64,000 nt of DNA, taken from positions 61,926-125,925 of the forward strand of contig NZ_LAJB01000017.1 of NCBI RefSeq assembly GCF_000970685.1, read 5' to 3'. Source of the DNA: Domibacillus indicus (GTDB lineage: Bacteria > Bacillota > Bacilli > Bacillales > Domibacillaceae). Below the pieces are notes generated by a model that saw only the letters and a program-made list of their open reading frames with translations, was not told the origin of the DNA and did not search any database. The position numbers and the translations under genes are program-made. Below, in pieces: positions 15,804-25,394 of the stretch (position 1 is its first letter; every line of letters starts with the position of its first letter).

Positions 15804-16533
15804 TTCTTCGGATAAAGTGAACAATGAACGTTCCAACAAACGCTGCCGCCAAAATAATAAAGAAAGTCACATGGCTTATCTCAATATGAAAAACGCTCAG
15901 CAGCATCTTCACCGATATAATCGCAATTAGTATATAAGCGGTTGTTTCAAGCTCTGGAATCCGGTCAATCAGTTTAATGAATATACCTGCGACTGTCCGC
16001 ATCATTAGAACACCAAGCATTCCACCGAGAAGCAAAATCCACACTTCCTTGCTGATTCCAAAAGCGGCCAGCACACTGTCGACTGAAAAAGCAATATCCA
16101 TTAACTCCACTGCGGCAACCGTTCCCCAGAACGGACCAAGCATCCGGACTAAAAAACCCTTCCTGCCTGTGTGATCTGGCTGTTTTTTCTCACTGTCTTC
16201 TTCAAAGTGATTAAAAGACAGCCAGGATAAATAAAAGGCTCCAATAATTTTTACCCATTGGATTTCCATCAGCCAGAAACCAAGCCCAATCGCAATAAAC
16301 CGAAACGCATAAGCACCCAGCAGTCCATAGAACAAAGCTTTTTTCCGCTGCTCTTCAGGCAAATGACGTACCATCACAGCCAGTACAAGCGCATTATCAG
16401 CCGATAAAAGCCCTTCAAGAATAACAAGAGTGCCGATCAATCCCCAGCTGACTGGATCTGATAATACACGCATCCACATGTCCCAGTCAAAAAAAGAGGC
16501 GTACGTCTGAGTGATGCTGTCTATTGCGCTCAA
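15790..16533 (-). CDS. TerC family integral membrane protein
   Basis: 247-residue protein with about 7 membrane segments and the TerC hallmarks: LEGLLSADNALVLAVMVRHLP, the acidic EED loop, and VAAVELMDIAFSVDSVLAAFGI, which carry the acidic metal-site residues. Family members such as B. subtilis YkoY/YceF act in Mn(II) export or metalation of secreted proteins. TTG start with AAGG upstream, 19 bp after the lactonase stop, so the two are probably cotranscribed. No yybP-ykoY-type riboswitch is seen. The C-terminus is embedded in the duplicated terminator. Confidence 0.88.
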   Translation of the reverse strand: MSAIDSITQTYASFFDWDMWMRVLSDPVSWGLIGTLVILEGLLSADNALVLAVMVRHLPEEQRKKALFYGLLGAYAFRFIAIGLGFWLMEIQWVKIIGAFYLSWLSFNHFEEDSEKKQPDHTGRKGFLVRMLGPFWGTVAAVELMDIAFSVDSVLAAFGISKEVWILLLGGMLGVLMMRTVAGIFIKLIDRIPELETTAYILIAIISVKMLLSVFHIEISHVTFFIILAAAFVGTFIVHFIRRNPAS

Positions 16534-16552
16534 ATGGAAAGCCTTCTTTCAA

Positions 16553-17602
16553 TTAATTTCCTTTAAGAAACGCTACGCACACGCCTTCTGGAACGGTTAC
16601 TTCCGAGTTTGCCGGTATAAGACGGCCTGTTTCTCCATCACGCTTAAACAAAACAACATTGTGTGTTTTCTCATGGGCGACAATCAAAAACATTTCTGTC
16701 GGATCCAGGTCAAAATCACGGGGCCAATCGCCTTTTGTTGAAACAATGTCGACCAAACGAACATCCCGGCCTTCTTTTGCCGTTTCAAATACAGCAATGC
16801 TGTTATGACCGCGGTTGCCTGCATAAACAAAGCGGCCATCCGAAGAAATGCGGATTGCGCTGCCCTGGCTGTTCTCTGTAAAATCCGCCGGGATCGTTTT
16901 GTAAGAAGCAAGCTGTTCAAACGTCCCATCCTGTTCGTTAAACTCCAGCACAAGCACCTCATTGCTTAATTCCGTCATTACGTACGCCACGCATTCATTG
17001 GGATGGAAAACAAGATGGCGCGGACCAGCCCCCGGCTCTGTGCGGAAGACTGCTTTTTTCAATAAATCTTCTCCCGCTACTTCATATGTGATAATTTCAT
17101 CTGTTCCCAGGTCTACTGCAATCACAAAGCGCTCATCTCTCGTTGTTCCAAAAAAATGTGTATGCGCTTTTTCCTGCCGGTCTGGATTTGGGCCTGTCCC
17201 TTCATGCGTTGCCACATCGAGCAAATCAACCAATTCGCCTGTTTCTGCATTTATACTGTACATTTCCGCTGTACCGGTATGATACTGCGCTGTGAAAGCC
17301 CTCGTACCATTTTTATTCAGTGTTACGTGGCAGGGTACTCCTTCACTGTCAAGCACATCATTCAGTTTATGAAGACGGCCGTCCTGAATGGAAAACGCCG
17401 CAAGCCCGCCGCCTTTTCCTCCTTTTTCTACGGCATATAGAAACTTCTCATTTTCACTAATCGTTACATACGTTGAATTATTTACTTCTGCTGCAACCGC
17501 AGCATTTCGGAGTTCGGCTTTTTCTGTGTCAAGCTCGAATGTATGAATCCCTTTTCCATCTTGCTTGGTGTAAGTCCCTATAAATCCTGTAAAAATTGTC
17601 AT
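16553..17602 (-). CDS. Lactonase family protein (6-phosphogluconolactonase-like beta-propeller)
   Basis: 349-residue seven-bladed beta-propeller of the YkgB/Pgl type, with repeated NSTYVTISENEKFLYAVE-like blades, GPNPDRQEKAHTHFF and GPRHLVFHP. Members hydrolyse 6-phosphogluconolactone or related lactones in the cytoplasm. GGAGG lies 7 nt before the ATG. It is upstream of terC on the same strand. Confidence 0.85.
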   Translation of the reverse strand: MTIFTGFIGTYTKQDGKGIHTFELDTEKAELRNAAVAAEVNNSTYVTISENEKFLYAVEKGGKGGGLAAFSIQDGRLHKLNDVLDSEGVPCHVTLNKNGTRAFTAQYHTGTAEMYSINAETGELVDLLDVATHEGTGPNPDRQEKAHTHFFGTTRDERFVIAVDLGTDEIITYEVAGEDLLKKAVFRTEPGAGPRHLVFHPNECVAYVMTELSNEVLVLEFNEQDGTFEQLASYKTIPADFTENSQGSAIRISSDGRFVYAGNRGHNSIAVFETAKEGRDVRLVDIVSTKGDWPRDFDLDPTEMFLIVAHEKTHNVVLFKRDGETGRLIPANSEVTVPEGVCVAFLKGN

Positions 17603-17788
17603 GAAAGTGCCTCCGTTTCATCTGTCGTTCGTCTTTTCCATTATATACGACACTATCATTATACGCTATGGGGCGTAAATAAGTCTTTTCTGCCAATAAA
17701 TAAAAGGTCAGAATTTTTAATTATTTTTTGAAAAGATATGCTTATCCTTCACTAAAAGCCTGTTTATTCCAGTCTAACTAATAAAAAA

Positions 17789-17810
17789 AGTGCTTCTTAG
17801 TAGAAGCACT
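17789..17810 (-). terminator. nhaC terminator hairpin, distal copy
   Basis: Stem AGTGCTTCT / AGAAGCACT with loop TAGT. On the minus strand it is followed by TTTTTTTATT, so it keeps the T-tract. A perfect 22-bp copy is at 17961-17982. Confidence 0.85.
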
Positions 17811-17960
17811 CAGAGTGTAGACAAAGTTAGAAAGCAGGCTGATTGAAAACGTTTGTCTTTCCAGGAACGCGGCCGGCTGGGAAGCGGAGTGACCGTTTGG
17901 GGGTCATGAGCATTCACAGACGGCAAGTGACGCCGAAAGCAAGCGTTTGTCAACAGCCTG
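17811..17960. mobile_element. Terminator-flanked non-coding insertion E2 (150 bp)
   Basis: On the minus strand it reads CAGGCTGTTGACAAACGC at its left end and CTTTGTCTACACTCTG at its right end. It is flanked by perfect 22-bp direct repeats of the whole nhaC terminator. It is a full-length homologue of E1, placed in the opposite orientation relative to the terminated gene. No ORF. The remaining bases of the 402-bp gap 17603-18004 hold only the lactonase promoter side. Confidence 0.75.
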
Positions 17961-17982
17961 AGTGCTTCTTAGTAGAAGCACT
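17961..17982 (-). terminator. nhaC terminator hairpin, proximal copy
   Basis: Identical to 17789-17810, 22 bp downstream of the nhaC stop. On the minus strand it is preceded by GTGAA and followed directly by the insertion, without a T-tract. Confidence 0.8.
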
Positions 17983-18004
17983 TTCACGCAACAGCAGTAT
18001 ATCA

Positions 18005-19384
18005 TTACTTTTTATCAAGCTTGACCAGTGTAAAGCCTGTATAACCGTAAAGCACGGCGATAACAGGGTTAATAAAGCAAATAAAAGCAAACAGGGCATA
18101 TTCCATGCCGATATTCAGTGTGGACATAATGAATGCACCGGTAATACCCCAGGGAACCGCTGCATGAAAAATAGTTCCGGCATCTTCAAGTGTTCTTGAT
18201 AAATTTTTCGGATGAAGATTTGCCTTTCCATACGCAGATTCGAGCATTTGCCCGGGCAGCACAATCGATAAATACTGCTCTCCAATAATGGCATTAACAC
18301 CCATGCAGGATAAAACAGTGGTAAGAATAACATTGCCTTTCCGGTGCAGGAAGCCGGCGACTCCTTCAATTAATGCCTGGGCAATGCCCACCTGCTGAAC
18401 AATTCCTCCAAGCGCAAGGGCCACCAGGATAATGGATACACCAAACATCATGCCGGACAGCCCGCCAATTGACAACAGGCTGTCAATTGATTCTACCCCG
18501 GTCTCGGCTGTATATCCCGCATAAGCTGTATTCATTATTTCCCCAAATGAAGTCCCCGGAGATGTATAAAATGTTGTTAAAACAGCAACAAATAAACTGA
18601 GCGTCAGAGTAGGGAGCGATGCTGTTTTCCGTAAAGCCAGCACAATAATAACGAGAGGCGACAGCAGCGTTAGCGGTGTAAGGTTAAATTGCTCTTTAAG
18701 CGTTTGGCTCAGCTCATCAATTTGGCTTAAGTCTGTACTGACAAAATCAGAATTAAAGCCTATAAATAAAAAGATAACCAGCGTGGCCAGCATACTTGGA
18801 ACCGCCGTCCACATCATATGCCGGATGTGCTCAAAGATATCTACCTTCGCTGTAGCCGAAGCAAGGTTAGTCGTGTCAGAAAGTGGTGATACTTTATCAC
18901 CAAAAATGGCTCCGGAGACAATAGCCCCTGCTGCCATCGCCGGTGAAATGTCCATTCCATAAGCCACCCCCATTAATGCTACGCCCATCGTACTGATCGC
19001 GCTCCATGAACTTCCTGTTACAATAGAAGCGACAGCACAAATCAGCACAGCAGACACTAAAAAGAAGCGGGGAGAGAGAAGCTGCAGCCCATAGTAAGAC
19101 ATTGTCGGCACTGTACCATTTAATACCCAGATGCCAACCAGAATACCAATCATACATAAAATCAAAACAGATGGCAGGCCGGCAGCAATGCTTTTGACCA
19201 TTGAGTTTTCGATATCTTTCCATTTATGTCCTAACAAAAAACCGTATAAAGCCACTGCCATTGCTGCAATGACAATCGGGATCTGCGGTGCAACCTGGTA
19301 ATAAAGAATGCTGACGCCTAGAATTCCGGCGACTAGAACTGTCAGCAGAACTGATATAAGAAATGAGGGTTTGCGAATCGCCAT
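18005..19384 (-). CDS. nhaC: Na+/H+ antiporter NhaC family
   Basis: 459-residue polytopic transporter with the NhaC signature region GSSWSAISTMGVALMG and GDKVSPLSDTTNLASA. The ORF extends upstream, but GGAGG is 7 nt before the ATG at 19384. The family exchanges Na+ for H+ or, as in MleN, couples malate/lactate exchange; which applies here cannot be told. Monocistronic, with a terminator that has been duplicated by insertion E2. Confidence 0.87.
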   Translation of the reverse strand: MAIRKPSFLISVLLTVLVAGILGVSILYYQVAPQIPIVIAAMAVALYGFLLGHKWKDIENSMVKSIAAGLPSVLILCMIGILVGIWVLNGTVPTMSYYGLQLLSPRFFLVSAVLICAVASIVTGSSWSAISTMGVALMGVAYGMDISPAMAAGAIVSGAIFGDKVSPLSDTTNLASATAKVDIFEHIRHMMWTAVPSMLATLVIFLFIGFNSDFVSTDLSQIDELSQTLKEQFNLTPLTLLSPLVIIVLALRKTASLPTLTLSLFVAVLTTFYTSPGTSFGEIMNTAYAGYTAETGVESIDSLLSIGGLSGMMFGVSIILVALALGGIVQQVGIAQALIEGVAGFLHRKGNVILTTVLSCMGVNAIIGEQYLSIVLPGQMLESAYGKANLHPKNLSRTLEDAGTIFHAAVPWGITGAFIMSTLNIGMEYALFAFICFINPVIAVLYGYTGFTLVKLDKK

Positions 19385-19670
19385 AATAAGCCTCCAATAT
19401 TTAACGTAAACGTATTCACAAGTAACGGAAAAAAAGCAAAAAAAATACAAATCAGGCCGGGCCGGCTTTGTAAATGCATAGCTGGCACACGCATTCTAAC
19501 ATACAACATTCAATGCTTACCTGCAAGATTATTTTCATTAAAATGGGTCTTTAAAAAAATCCTTTGCTGGTCTTTTTTAAAAGTGAGGATGTTTTTCCGT
19601 GAAGAATATGCCTTTGTGAAATGGGTACTCTACTGATTGTATCACCTGACCCCACAAAGGAGGAATGACA

Positions 19671-19898
19671 ATGACACATCAACGTCCAAAACCAGATGAC
19701 CGTTCCGATAATGTTCAAAAGCTGAGAGATATGGTACAAAACACAATTGGCAATATTGAAGCCGCTGAGGAATCAATGGGCTTTGCAAACGAAAAGCAGC
19801 GGGCGGCCATTAAAGCAAAAAATGAACGCCGGGAAGAGAGCATCGAGGGAATGCGCGAAGAAATTCACGATGAAGCTGCTGCCCGCAGAAGAAAATAA
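19671..19898 (+). CDS. tlp: Small acid-soluble spore protein Tlp
   Basis: 75-residue, highly charged protein with the Tlp pattern PDDRSDNVQKLRDMVQNTI, NIEAAEESM and a basic end (AAARRRK). Tlp proteins are made in the forespore and sit in the spore core. The first ATG (19665) is too close to AAAGGAGG; the second, 7 nt after it, is chosen. This gene shows that the organism is a spore former. A sporulation promoter is expected but not clearly seen. Confidence 0.92.
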   Translation: MTHQRPKPDDRSDNVQKLRDMVQNTIGNIEAAEESMGFANEKQRAAIKAKNERREESIEGMREEIHDEAAARRRK

Positions 19899-19913
19899 TT
19901 ATCATCAAAATAA

Positions 19914-19952
19914 AAAGCAGGCTGTTTCAAATGAATTGAAACAGCCTGCTTT
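19914..19952 (+). terminator. Terminator between tlp and the response regulator gene
   Basis: 17-bp perfect stem (AAAGCAGGCTGTTTCAA / TTGAAACAGCCTGCTTT) with a 5-nt loop, usable from both converging genes. Confidence 0.8.
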
Positions 19953-19975
19953 GCTCGTATAATCTCCTTTTAATT

Positions 19976-21511
19976 TCAGGATAATTTCTTGAACTGTCCA
20001 GGTGAGTAATTCGTGTATTGCTTAAAGCAAATACTGAAATACTGGGGATTGCTGTATCCTACCTGGTTTGCTACTTCATATATTTTCAATTGTTCCTGCC
20101 GGAGCAGCTGCATCGCTTTTTTCATCCGTAGCTCAAGCAGAAAATCAACAAAATTAACTCCTTTTTCCGCTTTAAATTGTGTGCTTAAATACGCTGCATT
20201 CATATGAACGTAATTGGCCGTTTTTTGAAGAGTCAAATCTTCTTCACAAAAGTGTTCTTCAATATAAGCAACTGCTTTATCCACAACCGAATGCTTTTTA
20301 AGATGTGCCCCGCTGGCATGGGCTGTTTGTATAAAAAGCTCCTTTAGCTTTTCATATACCTCCTGGATTGTCTGCATTGTATTTATTTCGTGAACATGCC
20401 GTGTCATTTCTTTTTTCCACTCTCCGGATTCCTGAAAAAGCGTTACCAGCAAGTGAATAGAGACAACCTGGATGTCCTGCAGAGGGAGATAGGCCCTTTT
20501 CATCTGCTCAAGACGTTCCTCTGAAAAAAAGTTTTCTACCTCTGACACCATGCCCATTTTTGCATTTTCAATCAGCCGGCTGTCTGTAAACGCCTGGAGA
20601 AATGGCTGTTCTTCCTGGACCGAATCGCTGATGTTCTCGATAGTAAAAAAGCGGTCCTTTCCGACAATATGCCGAAATTCCATGGCTGCTGCGGCCTCCG
20701 AGTAAGCATCTGGCACATGCTCCAATGACGGACAAACCTGGCCTGCTGTAATCGTCACGGTGGTATGTAAAAGCTGCCGGATTTTTTCTTGAAAGGAACG
20801 AACCTGTTCGCTCCATTCTTCCGTCTCTGCCGGTAAAGACAAAATGGCTGCAAATTCATCTGTCCGCATCTCAACCATAATGCCCGGCGTAAAATGTGCC
20901 TGGAATGCAGAAAAAATTTGTTCTTTCAACTGACTATTTTCCGTATGCCGCCCGCCCGGTTCGTCCATTCTTACAAGAAGAACAGTAAAATACGGACCTT
21001 GAAGATCGAGCTGCAGTTCTTTTAGCTGGTTATTCAGTTCAGCCGTGTCTGCTTTTTTATGAAGAAGAGGCCGGATAAACTGCCGCTGCCTCATCGGAAG
21101 ATGGTCGTCAAGCTGCTGCCTTTCTTTTTGCTCTCTTTTCCATTCAGTCCATGCTTCTTTCACCTTTCCCAGCAGCTGGCCGCGGTCAACAGGCTTAAGC
21201 AAATAATCAAAAGCACGAATGGAAATCGCTTTTTGGGCAAAGGAAAAATCCTCAAAGCCGGTTAGTAAAATGACTTTTGTGTGAGGATTGGTTTCCTTGA
21301 TCTTTTCTGCCATTTCAAGTCCATCCATATACGGCATTTTAATATCTGAAATGACAATTTGCGGATTCGTTTTTTGAATCAATTCCATCCCTTTTTCCCC
21401 GTCTGCCGCTTCTCCGGCCAGGTGAAAACCATGTTCTTCCCACGGAATAGCCGTCGACAAGCTGCGCCGGATAATCCGGTCATCATCCACAATCACCACA
21501 TTGCACATCAT
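19976..21511 (-). CDS. YesN/AraC-family response regulator
   Basis: 511-residue response regulator: receiver domain (VIVDDD at the N-terminus, phosphoacceptor in ISDIKMPYMDG), a long linker, and a C-terminal AraC-type double helix-turn-helix (VANQVGYSNPQYFSICFKQY). The ATG at 21511 overlaps the histidine kinase stop (ATGA) and has GGGAG upstream; a GTG 2 codons earlier is less well spaced. With the kinase it should activate the upstream ABC importer and the hydrolase genes in response to an extracellular sugar. Confidence 0.9.
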   Translation of the reverse strand: MMCNVVIVDDDRIIRRSLSTAIPWEEHGFHLAGEAADGEKGMELIQKTNPQIVISDIKMPYMDGLEMAEKIKETNPHTKVILLTGFEDFSFAQKAISIRAFDYLLKPVDRGQLLGKVKEAWTEWKREQKERQQLDDHLPMRQRQFIRPLLHKKADTAELNNQLKELQLDLQGPYFTVLLVRMDEPGGRHTENSQLKEQIFSAFQAHFTPGIMVEMRTDEFAAILSLPAETEEWSEQVRSFQEKIRQLLHTTVTITAGQVCPSLEHVPDAYSEAAAAMEFRHIVGKDRFFTIENISDSVQEEQPFLQAFTDSRLIENAKMGMVSEVENFFSEERLEQMKRAYLPLQDIQVVSIHLLVTLFQESGEWKKEMTRHVHEINTMQTIQEVYEKLKELFIQTAHASGAHLKKHSVVDKAVAYIEEHFCEEDLTLQKTANYVHMNAAYLSTQFKAEKGVNFVDFLLELRMKKAMQLLRQEQLKIYEVANQVGYSNPQYFSICFKQYTNYSPGQFKKLS

Positions 21512-23328
21512 GTCCACTTCACTCCCTGTTCGGTTTTTGGTATGGTTAATGTTACGGTCGTTCCTATTCCCTCTTCACTTTCAATCACCAGTCCGTAGGC
21601 CGGCCCAAAATGCAGGACAATCCGTTCATGCACGCTGCTCAGTCCAATGCCTGTCATTTGTTTTTCCGTTTCTTTTCCATAAATCTCACGGCGAATAGCC
21701 TCTAATTTGTCTGCTGGCATTCCTTTGCCGTTATCCTGTACAGAAAGCCGTAAATGATCACTTTCTTCCTGTACAGCTACTCGAATGAGGCCCGCACCCC
21801 TTGTTTGCTTGACGCCATGGTATAAAGCATTTTCAACGAGCGGCTGGAGCGTCAGCTTCATAATTTGGTAGCGGCCGAGCGATTCGTCGAGCTGAATACT
21901 GTAGGAAAAATCATCTCCATAACGCATTTCCTGTATGAAAAGATAGTTTTGAATATGATCAATCTCTTCCTTGACCGTAATCATTTCACGGCCTTTGCTG
22001 ATGCTGATTCGGAAAAAGTTAGACAGCGCACTGATCATGGCGCTTGCTTCCTCGTTCATCCCCATGTCACTTAAGCTTTTAATAGAATAAAGCGTATTAT
22101 ATAAAAAATGCGGTGTAATTTGTGCGTACAGAATGGCGTATTCAAGGCGCCGCTTTTCTTCCTGCTCCACTTTTACCTGGTCAATCAGTTCATTCAGCTT
22201 TTGCATCATTTCTTCTATCCCCTGGTTTAAAATGTTCATCTCTTTTGTAACGTGCTGAGAGGATTCAACAGGAATGGCAATATTTCTTTCATTAACAAGC
22301 TTCATTTTTTGAACGAGTGACTGAATCGGCCCGGTAATATAACGGGCAAATATATTAGAAAGCATACTGGCTACGATCATTAAGCATACAATAATCGTAA
22401 TTGTTACATATTTAATGTAATCTACTTTTTGCAGTACATCCTCCTCCGGAAAAACCGCTGCTACTTTCCAATGATTCAAATTCATTGTATCGTAAATAAC
22501 AACCATTTTTTTGCCATCCGGCTTTTGAAATTCAAATTGCCCCCGCTCTTCTGCCGCTTCCCGCGCATATTGAATAGCCGCTTCATCAATCATGTAAGGC
22601 TCATCAACCTGCTTGGATAGAACAGATCCATCCTCGCTAATAAGAGCCAGATAGCCATTTTCACCGAGAAGCGATTCACTGAAAATGCGCCCAAAATAAT
22701 CGTCCCGCAAATTAAATAAAACAATTCCATGCGCTTCTGACTCGGCGGTTCCAATTAATTTAAATACACTGATAACTTTGTTGGACTCTGTATTTATCCC
22801 AAAGAAAACATCGTCTTCGTGCAGGTTTCGCCAGTAATAACCCTCTTTGCTTCCAGAAAATTTCCGCGCATATTCGCGAAAATCAAAATGGACAAAATTC
22901 GTCTGCCCGTCATTTTTGGTAATCTGAAATTCTCCATCATGCATATCGACCAGGATAGATTCAATCATTGAATTGTAGTTAATAAAAATCTCATTTAAAT
23001 GGTTGTTAAAGGAAATATAATCCCGGGGAGAAATATCCTCTGGATCATTGGCGATAATGGAATTCATGATTGGATCATTGGCAAGCGAAACAAGCTGGTC
23101 AAACACATCTGTAAAGCGATTTTCCATATATCCCGTTGTTTGAAAAACGGTATCGTCAATATTCTTGTATGCGTTTTCTTTAATTTGGTCGGCGGCAAGA
23201 AAATATGAGACACCGCCCATAAACGCGATAAATAAAATCATAACCGGCAAATAAAGGCTGATAATCGTTGATTTAAATGAAAAAAAGAGATGTTTTTGAA
23301 TAAACGTCTTCCACTTTTTCAAACGCAT
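21508..23328 (-). CDS. YesM-type sensor histidine kinase
   Basis: 606-residue kinase: first membrane segment about 20-45, large extracytoplasmic Cache-like region, second segment about 307-327, HAMP, then His_kinase (phosphoacceptor His about 407 in QITPHFLYNTL) and HATPase (QPLVENALYHG, DNGKGM, GIGLSSVHERI). This is the LytS/YesM class found with carbohydrate ABC importers. It is followed with a 4-bp overlap by its response regulator and preceded by the GH105 gene. Confidence 0.92.
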   Translation of the reverse strand: MRLKKWKTFIQKHLFFSFKSTIISLYLPVMILFIAFMGGVSYFLAADQIKENAYKNIDDTVFQTTGYMENRFTDVFDQLVSLANDPIMNSIIANDPEDISPRDYISFNNHLNEIFINYNSMIESILVDMHDGEFQITKNDGQTNFVHFDFREYARKFSGSKEGYYWRNLHEDDVFFGINTESNKVISVFKLIGTAESEAHGIVLFNLRDDYFGRIFSESLLGENGYLALISEDGSVLSKQVDEPYMIDEAAIQYAREAAEERGQFEFQKPDGKKMVVIYDTMNLNHWKVAAVFPEEDVLQKVDYIKYVTITIIVCLMIVASMLSNIFARYITGPIQSLVQKMKLVNERNIAIPVESSQHVTKEMNILNQGIEEMMQKLNELIDQVKVEQEEKRRLEYAILYAQITPHFLYNTLYSIKSLSDMGMNEEASAMISALSNFFRISISKGREMITVKEEIDHIQNYLFIQEMRYGDDFSYSIQLDESLGRYQIMKLTLQPLVENALYHGVKQTRGAGLIRVAVQEESDHLRLSVQDNGKGMPADKLEAIRREIYGKETEKQMTGIGLSSVHERIVLHFGPAYGLVIESEEGIGTTVTLTIPKTEQGVKWT

Positions 23329-23397
23329 GCTTATTCAAGCCCTTCTGTCTATCGAGTATACATTTAACGATATCATCTTCTTGCCGGTTTGGATATT

Positions 23398-24483
23398 TTA
23401 TTTTTTTGCCTGCTCCAGCGCCATTGCCGCCAGAATAAAAGCACCAACTCCATGCAGGTCATTGGCGGAAGCGGGACGGGAAACATAGTAGTCATATACA
23501 CCTGCCGAAGTTCCAACACAAATGCCATTCAGCTTCCACTGCCCATTCTCTGTTTCGACCATGTGCTCCACTAATCCATCAAACGCTTTTTCCGCCTGTA
23601 CCAGATACGAAGCATCTGCATAACCATTTTGAACGGCTTTTGAAATAATATAAATAAACAAACTCGTACCAGACGATTCCAGCCAGTTATCTTCAGCTTC
23701 TCCTTTATGGGTTACCTGGTGCCATAGGCCAGTTTTCTCGTCCTGGAAGTGAAGGAGCGATGGAATAAGTGCCTCTATTTCCTCAATCAGTTCTGCACGC
23801 GACGGGTGATAATCTGGAAGCATATCCAGGATGTCAATAAGTGCGGTGCCATACCAGCCGATCGAGCGTGACCAGAACTCCGGAGAACAGCCGGTTTCTG
23901 GATTTGCCCACGGTTGCTGCTTTTTCTCATCCCATGCATGATAAAATAAGCCGGTTTCTTCATCTTTTGTATGCATTCGCATCAGTTTTTCCTGATACAT
24001 AACCTGCTCAATAAGCTCGGGTTCATGAAAATGATCATTGTACATAAGCGCAAACGGCCCGGCCATATAAAGGCCGTCGAGCCACATCTGGTATGGATAC
24101 TTATCTTTATGCCAGAAGCCGCCTTCGGTTGTTTTATTAAAGGACCTGTATAAGCTCCGCAGTTTCTTCGCTGCGATCATATACCGTTCGTCGCCTGTTT
24201 TTCTGTATAGCGGAAATAGAAGAATGCCTACCTGAATGGCATCAAGCTCTTCTCTTGCGAACAAAAAGTTTCCTTCCTCGTCTACAAGCAGATCAACATA
24301 GCTTTTTACATATTGAAAATACTCTTCTTTACCGGTTTGTTCGTAAACACGCAGCATTCCTTCCAGAAAAACACCCTGGTGGTAATGCCAGATGCCAGCC
24401 GGGGGCAGCTCTTCCGGTGTATAGGTACTCATCACTGCCTGGCATGCCTGTTCCGCTGTTTCAATCATTGAAATGGTTTTCAT
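23398..24483 (-). CDS. Glycoside hydrolase family 105 (unsaturated uronyl hydrolase)
   Basis: 361-residue (alpha/alpha)6-barrel hydrolase of the YteR/YesR type. YQMWLDGLYMAGP carries the catalytic Asp (about 136) at the family position, and the C-terminal SAGVYDYYVSRP stretch is typical. It removes the 4,5-unsaturated galacturonyl or glucuronyl residue from oligouronides in the cytoplasm. It follows the KdgF cupin gene by 14 bp, so unsaturated uronate release and its linearisation are encoded together. Confidence 0.9.
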   Translation of the reverse strand: MKTISMIETAEQACQAVMSTYTPEELPPAGIWHYHQGVFLEGMLRVYEQTGKEEYFQYVKSYVDLLVDEEGNFLFAREELDAIQVGILLFPLYRKTGDERYMIAAKKLRSLYRSFNKTTEGGFWHKDKYPYQMWLDGLYMAGPFALMYNDHFHEPELIEQVMYQEKLMRMHTKDEETGLFYHAWDEKKQQPWANPETGCSPEFWSRSIGWYGTALIDILDMLPDYHPSRAELIEEIEALIPSLLHFQDEKTGLWHQVTHKGEAEDNWLESSGTSLFIYIISKAVQNGYADASYLVQAEKAFDGLVEHMVETENGQWKLNGICVGTSAGVYDYYVSRPASANDLHGVGAFILAAMALEQAKK

Positions 24484-24497
24484 ATATTGTCAGCTCC

Positions 24498-24821
24498 TTA
24501 ATAAAAATCTTCACGCTGCGGCGTAAATACGTCTAAAATAATGGACTGGTCATCAAGTGCCTTTACACCGTGCTGTGTATTAGATGGCACATAAACACTG
24601 TCTCCTTTTTGAAGCAGGCGGATATCGCCGTCCAGGTTAAATTCAAAGCGGCCTTGCACAATATAACAAACCTGTTCATGCTCATGCGAATGCATTTCTC
24701 CAATTGCGTCCTTCTCAAAGGTAACTTCCGCCATTGTCAGCGTGCCGCCGCGGCCGAGCAGCTTCCGCACCGCGCCTACACCTGCGCTTGTTTTTTCCGT
24801 CTCACTGTTTTTTACAAACAT
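24498..24821 (-). CDS. kdgF: KdgF-like cupin, unsaturated uronate processing
   Basis: 107-residue single-domain cupin with metal ligands in GEMHSHEHEQVCYIVQG (His 44, 46, 48) and His 84 in PSNTQHGV. KdgF converts 4,5-unsaturated uronates, released by GH105-type enzymes, to 5-keto-4-deoxyuronate. The direct GH105 neighbour supports that role. AGGAGTGA precedes the ATG. The element at 24933-25394 separates it from the ABC importer genes. Confidence 0.8.
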   Translation of the reverse strand: MFVKNSETEKTSAGVGAVRKLLGRGGTLTMAEVTFEKDAIGEMHSHEHEQVCYIVQGRFEFNLDGDIRLLQKGDSVYVPSNTQHGVKALDDQSIILDVFTPQREDFY

Positions 24822-24912
24822 ATCTTCACTCCTCCAATATAAGTAAGTAAGGCCAGCAGGGTATCTTCACTGCCTGAATCATATTTTTGCTTGATCACCA
24901 AAATGAATGAAA

Positions 24913-24932
24913 AGATGCCTATTTCGGCATCT
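24913..24932 (-). terminator. ABC-operon terminator hairpin, distal copy
   Basis: Stem AGATGCC / GGCATCT. On the minus strand it is followed by the T-rich TTTTCATTCATTTT. It is an 18/20 match to the copy at 25395-25414. Confidence 0.75.
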
Positions 24933-25394
24933 TACAGTGTTAAAAAGTAGAGCCGCCAAGAATATATTCCAGTTTTGAGCTGAGATGATCTTCTTTTTAG
25001 CAGTCTAACGTGCTATTTTCTTTTAAAAGCAGTGACAGGGGCTGCGGCCTGCCCTCCACCCGTTGTGTTTCTAAAAAAGCATGTTTGTCTTTCCCTTTCT
25101 CATTGGAAAAAGAAAGGTTTTGAAAGCCAATAAGCAGGGACCGAGCCGCTGTCTCTTTTGTATTAAGGAGACAAAGGAAGCGAAATGATCCCCATATAAC
25201 GCTTGTCACAGGCCACTTTGGCGGCGGGAGGGCAGCACAGACTCCTGTGGGACTAAGCGGGCAGCCGAGACCGATGAAGACGCCAGGCGCAGTAGGGATC
25301 GGCGCCTGCCCCACGGAAAGCGGAGCTGCCCGGACGCCGCCGATCCTGCCTCTTCGTGTGCACAGCGTCGATAATCATTTGTCTACAATCTATG
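24933..25394. mobile_element. Terminator-flanked non-coding insertion E3 (462 bp)
   Basis: It is flanked by 20-bp near-identical copies of the terminator of the binding-protein gene. The right end TTTGTCTACAATCTATG closely matches the right end of E2 (TTTGTCTACACTCTG) and, less well, E1. The left part is AT-rich and unlike E1/E2. The right part holds a GC-rich core (about 25209-25360) with arms GGCGGC...GGGCAGC and GCTGCCC...GCCGCC that can fold into a long hairpin. Open frames across it are low-complexity shadows. Confidence 0.65.
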
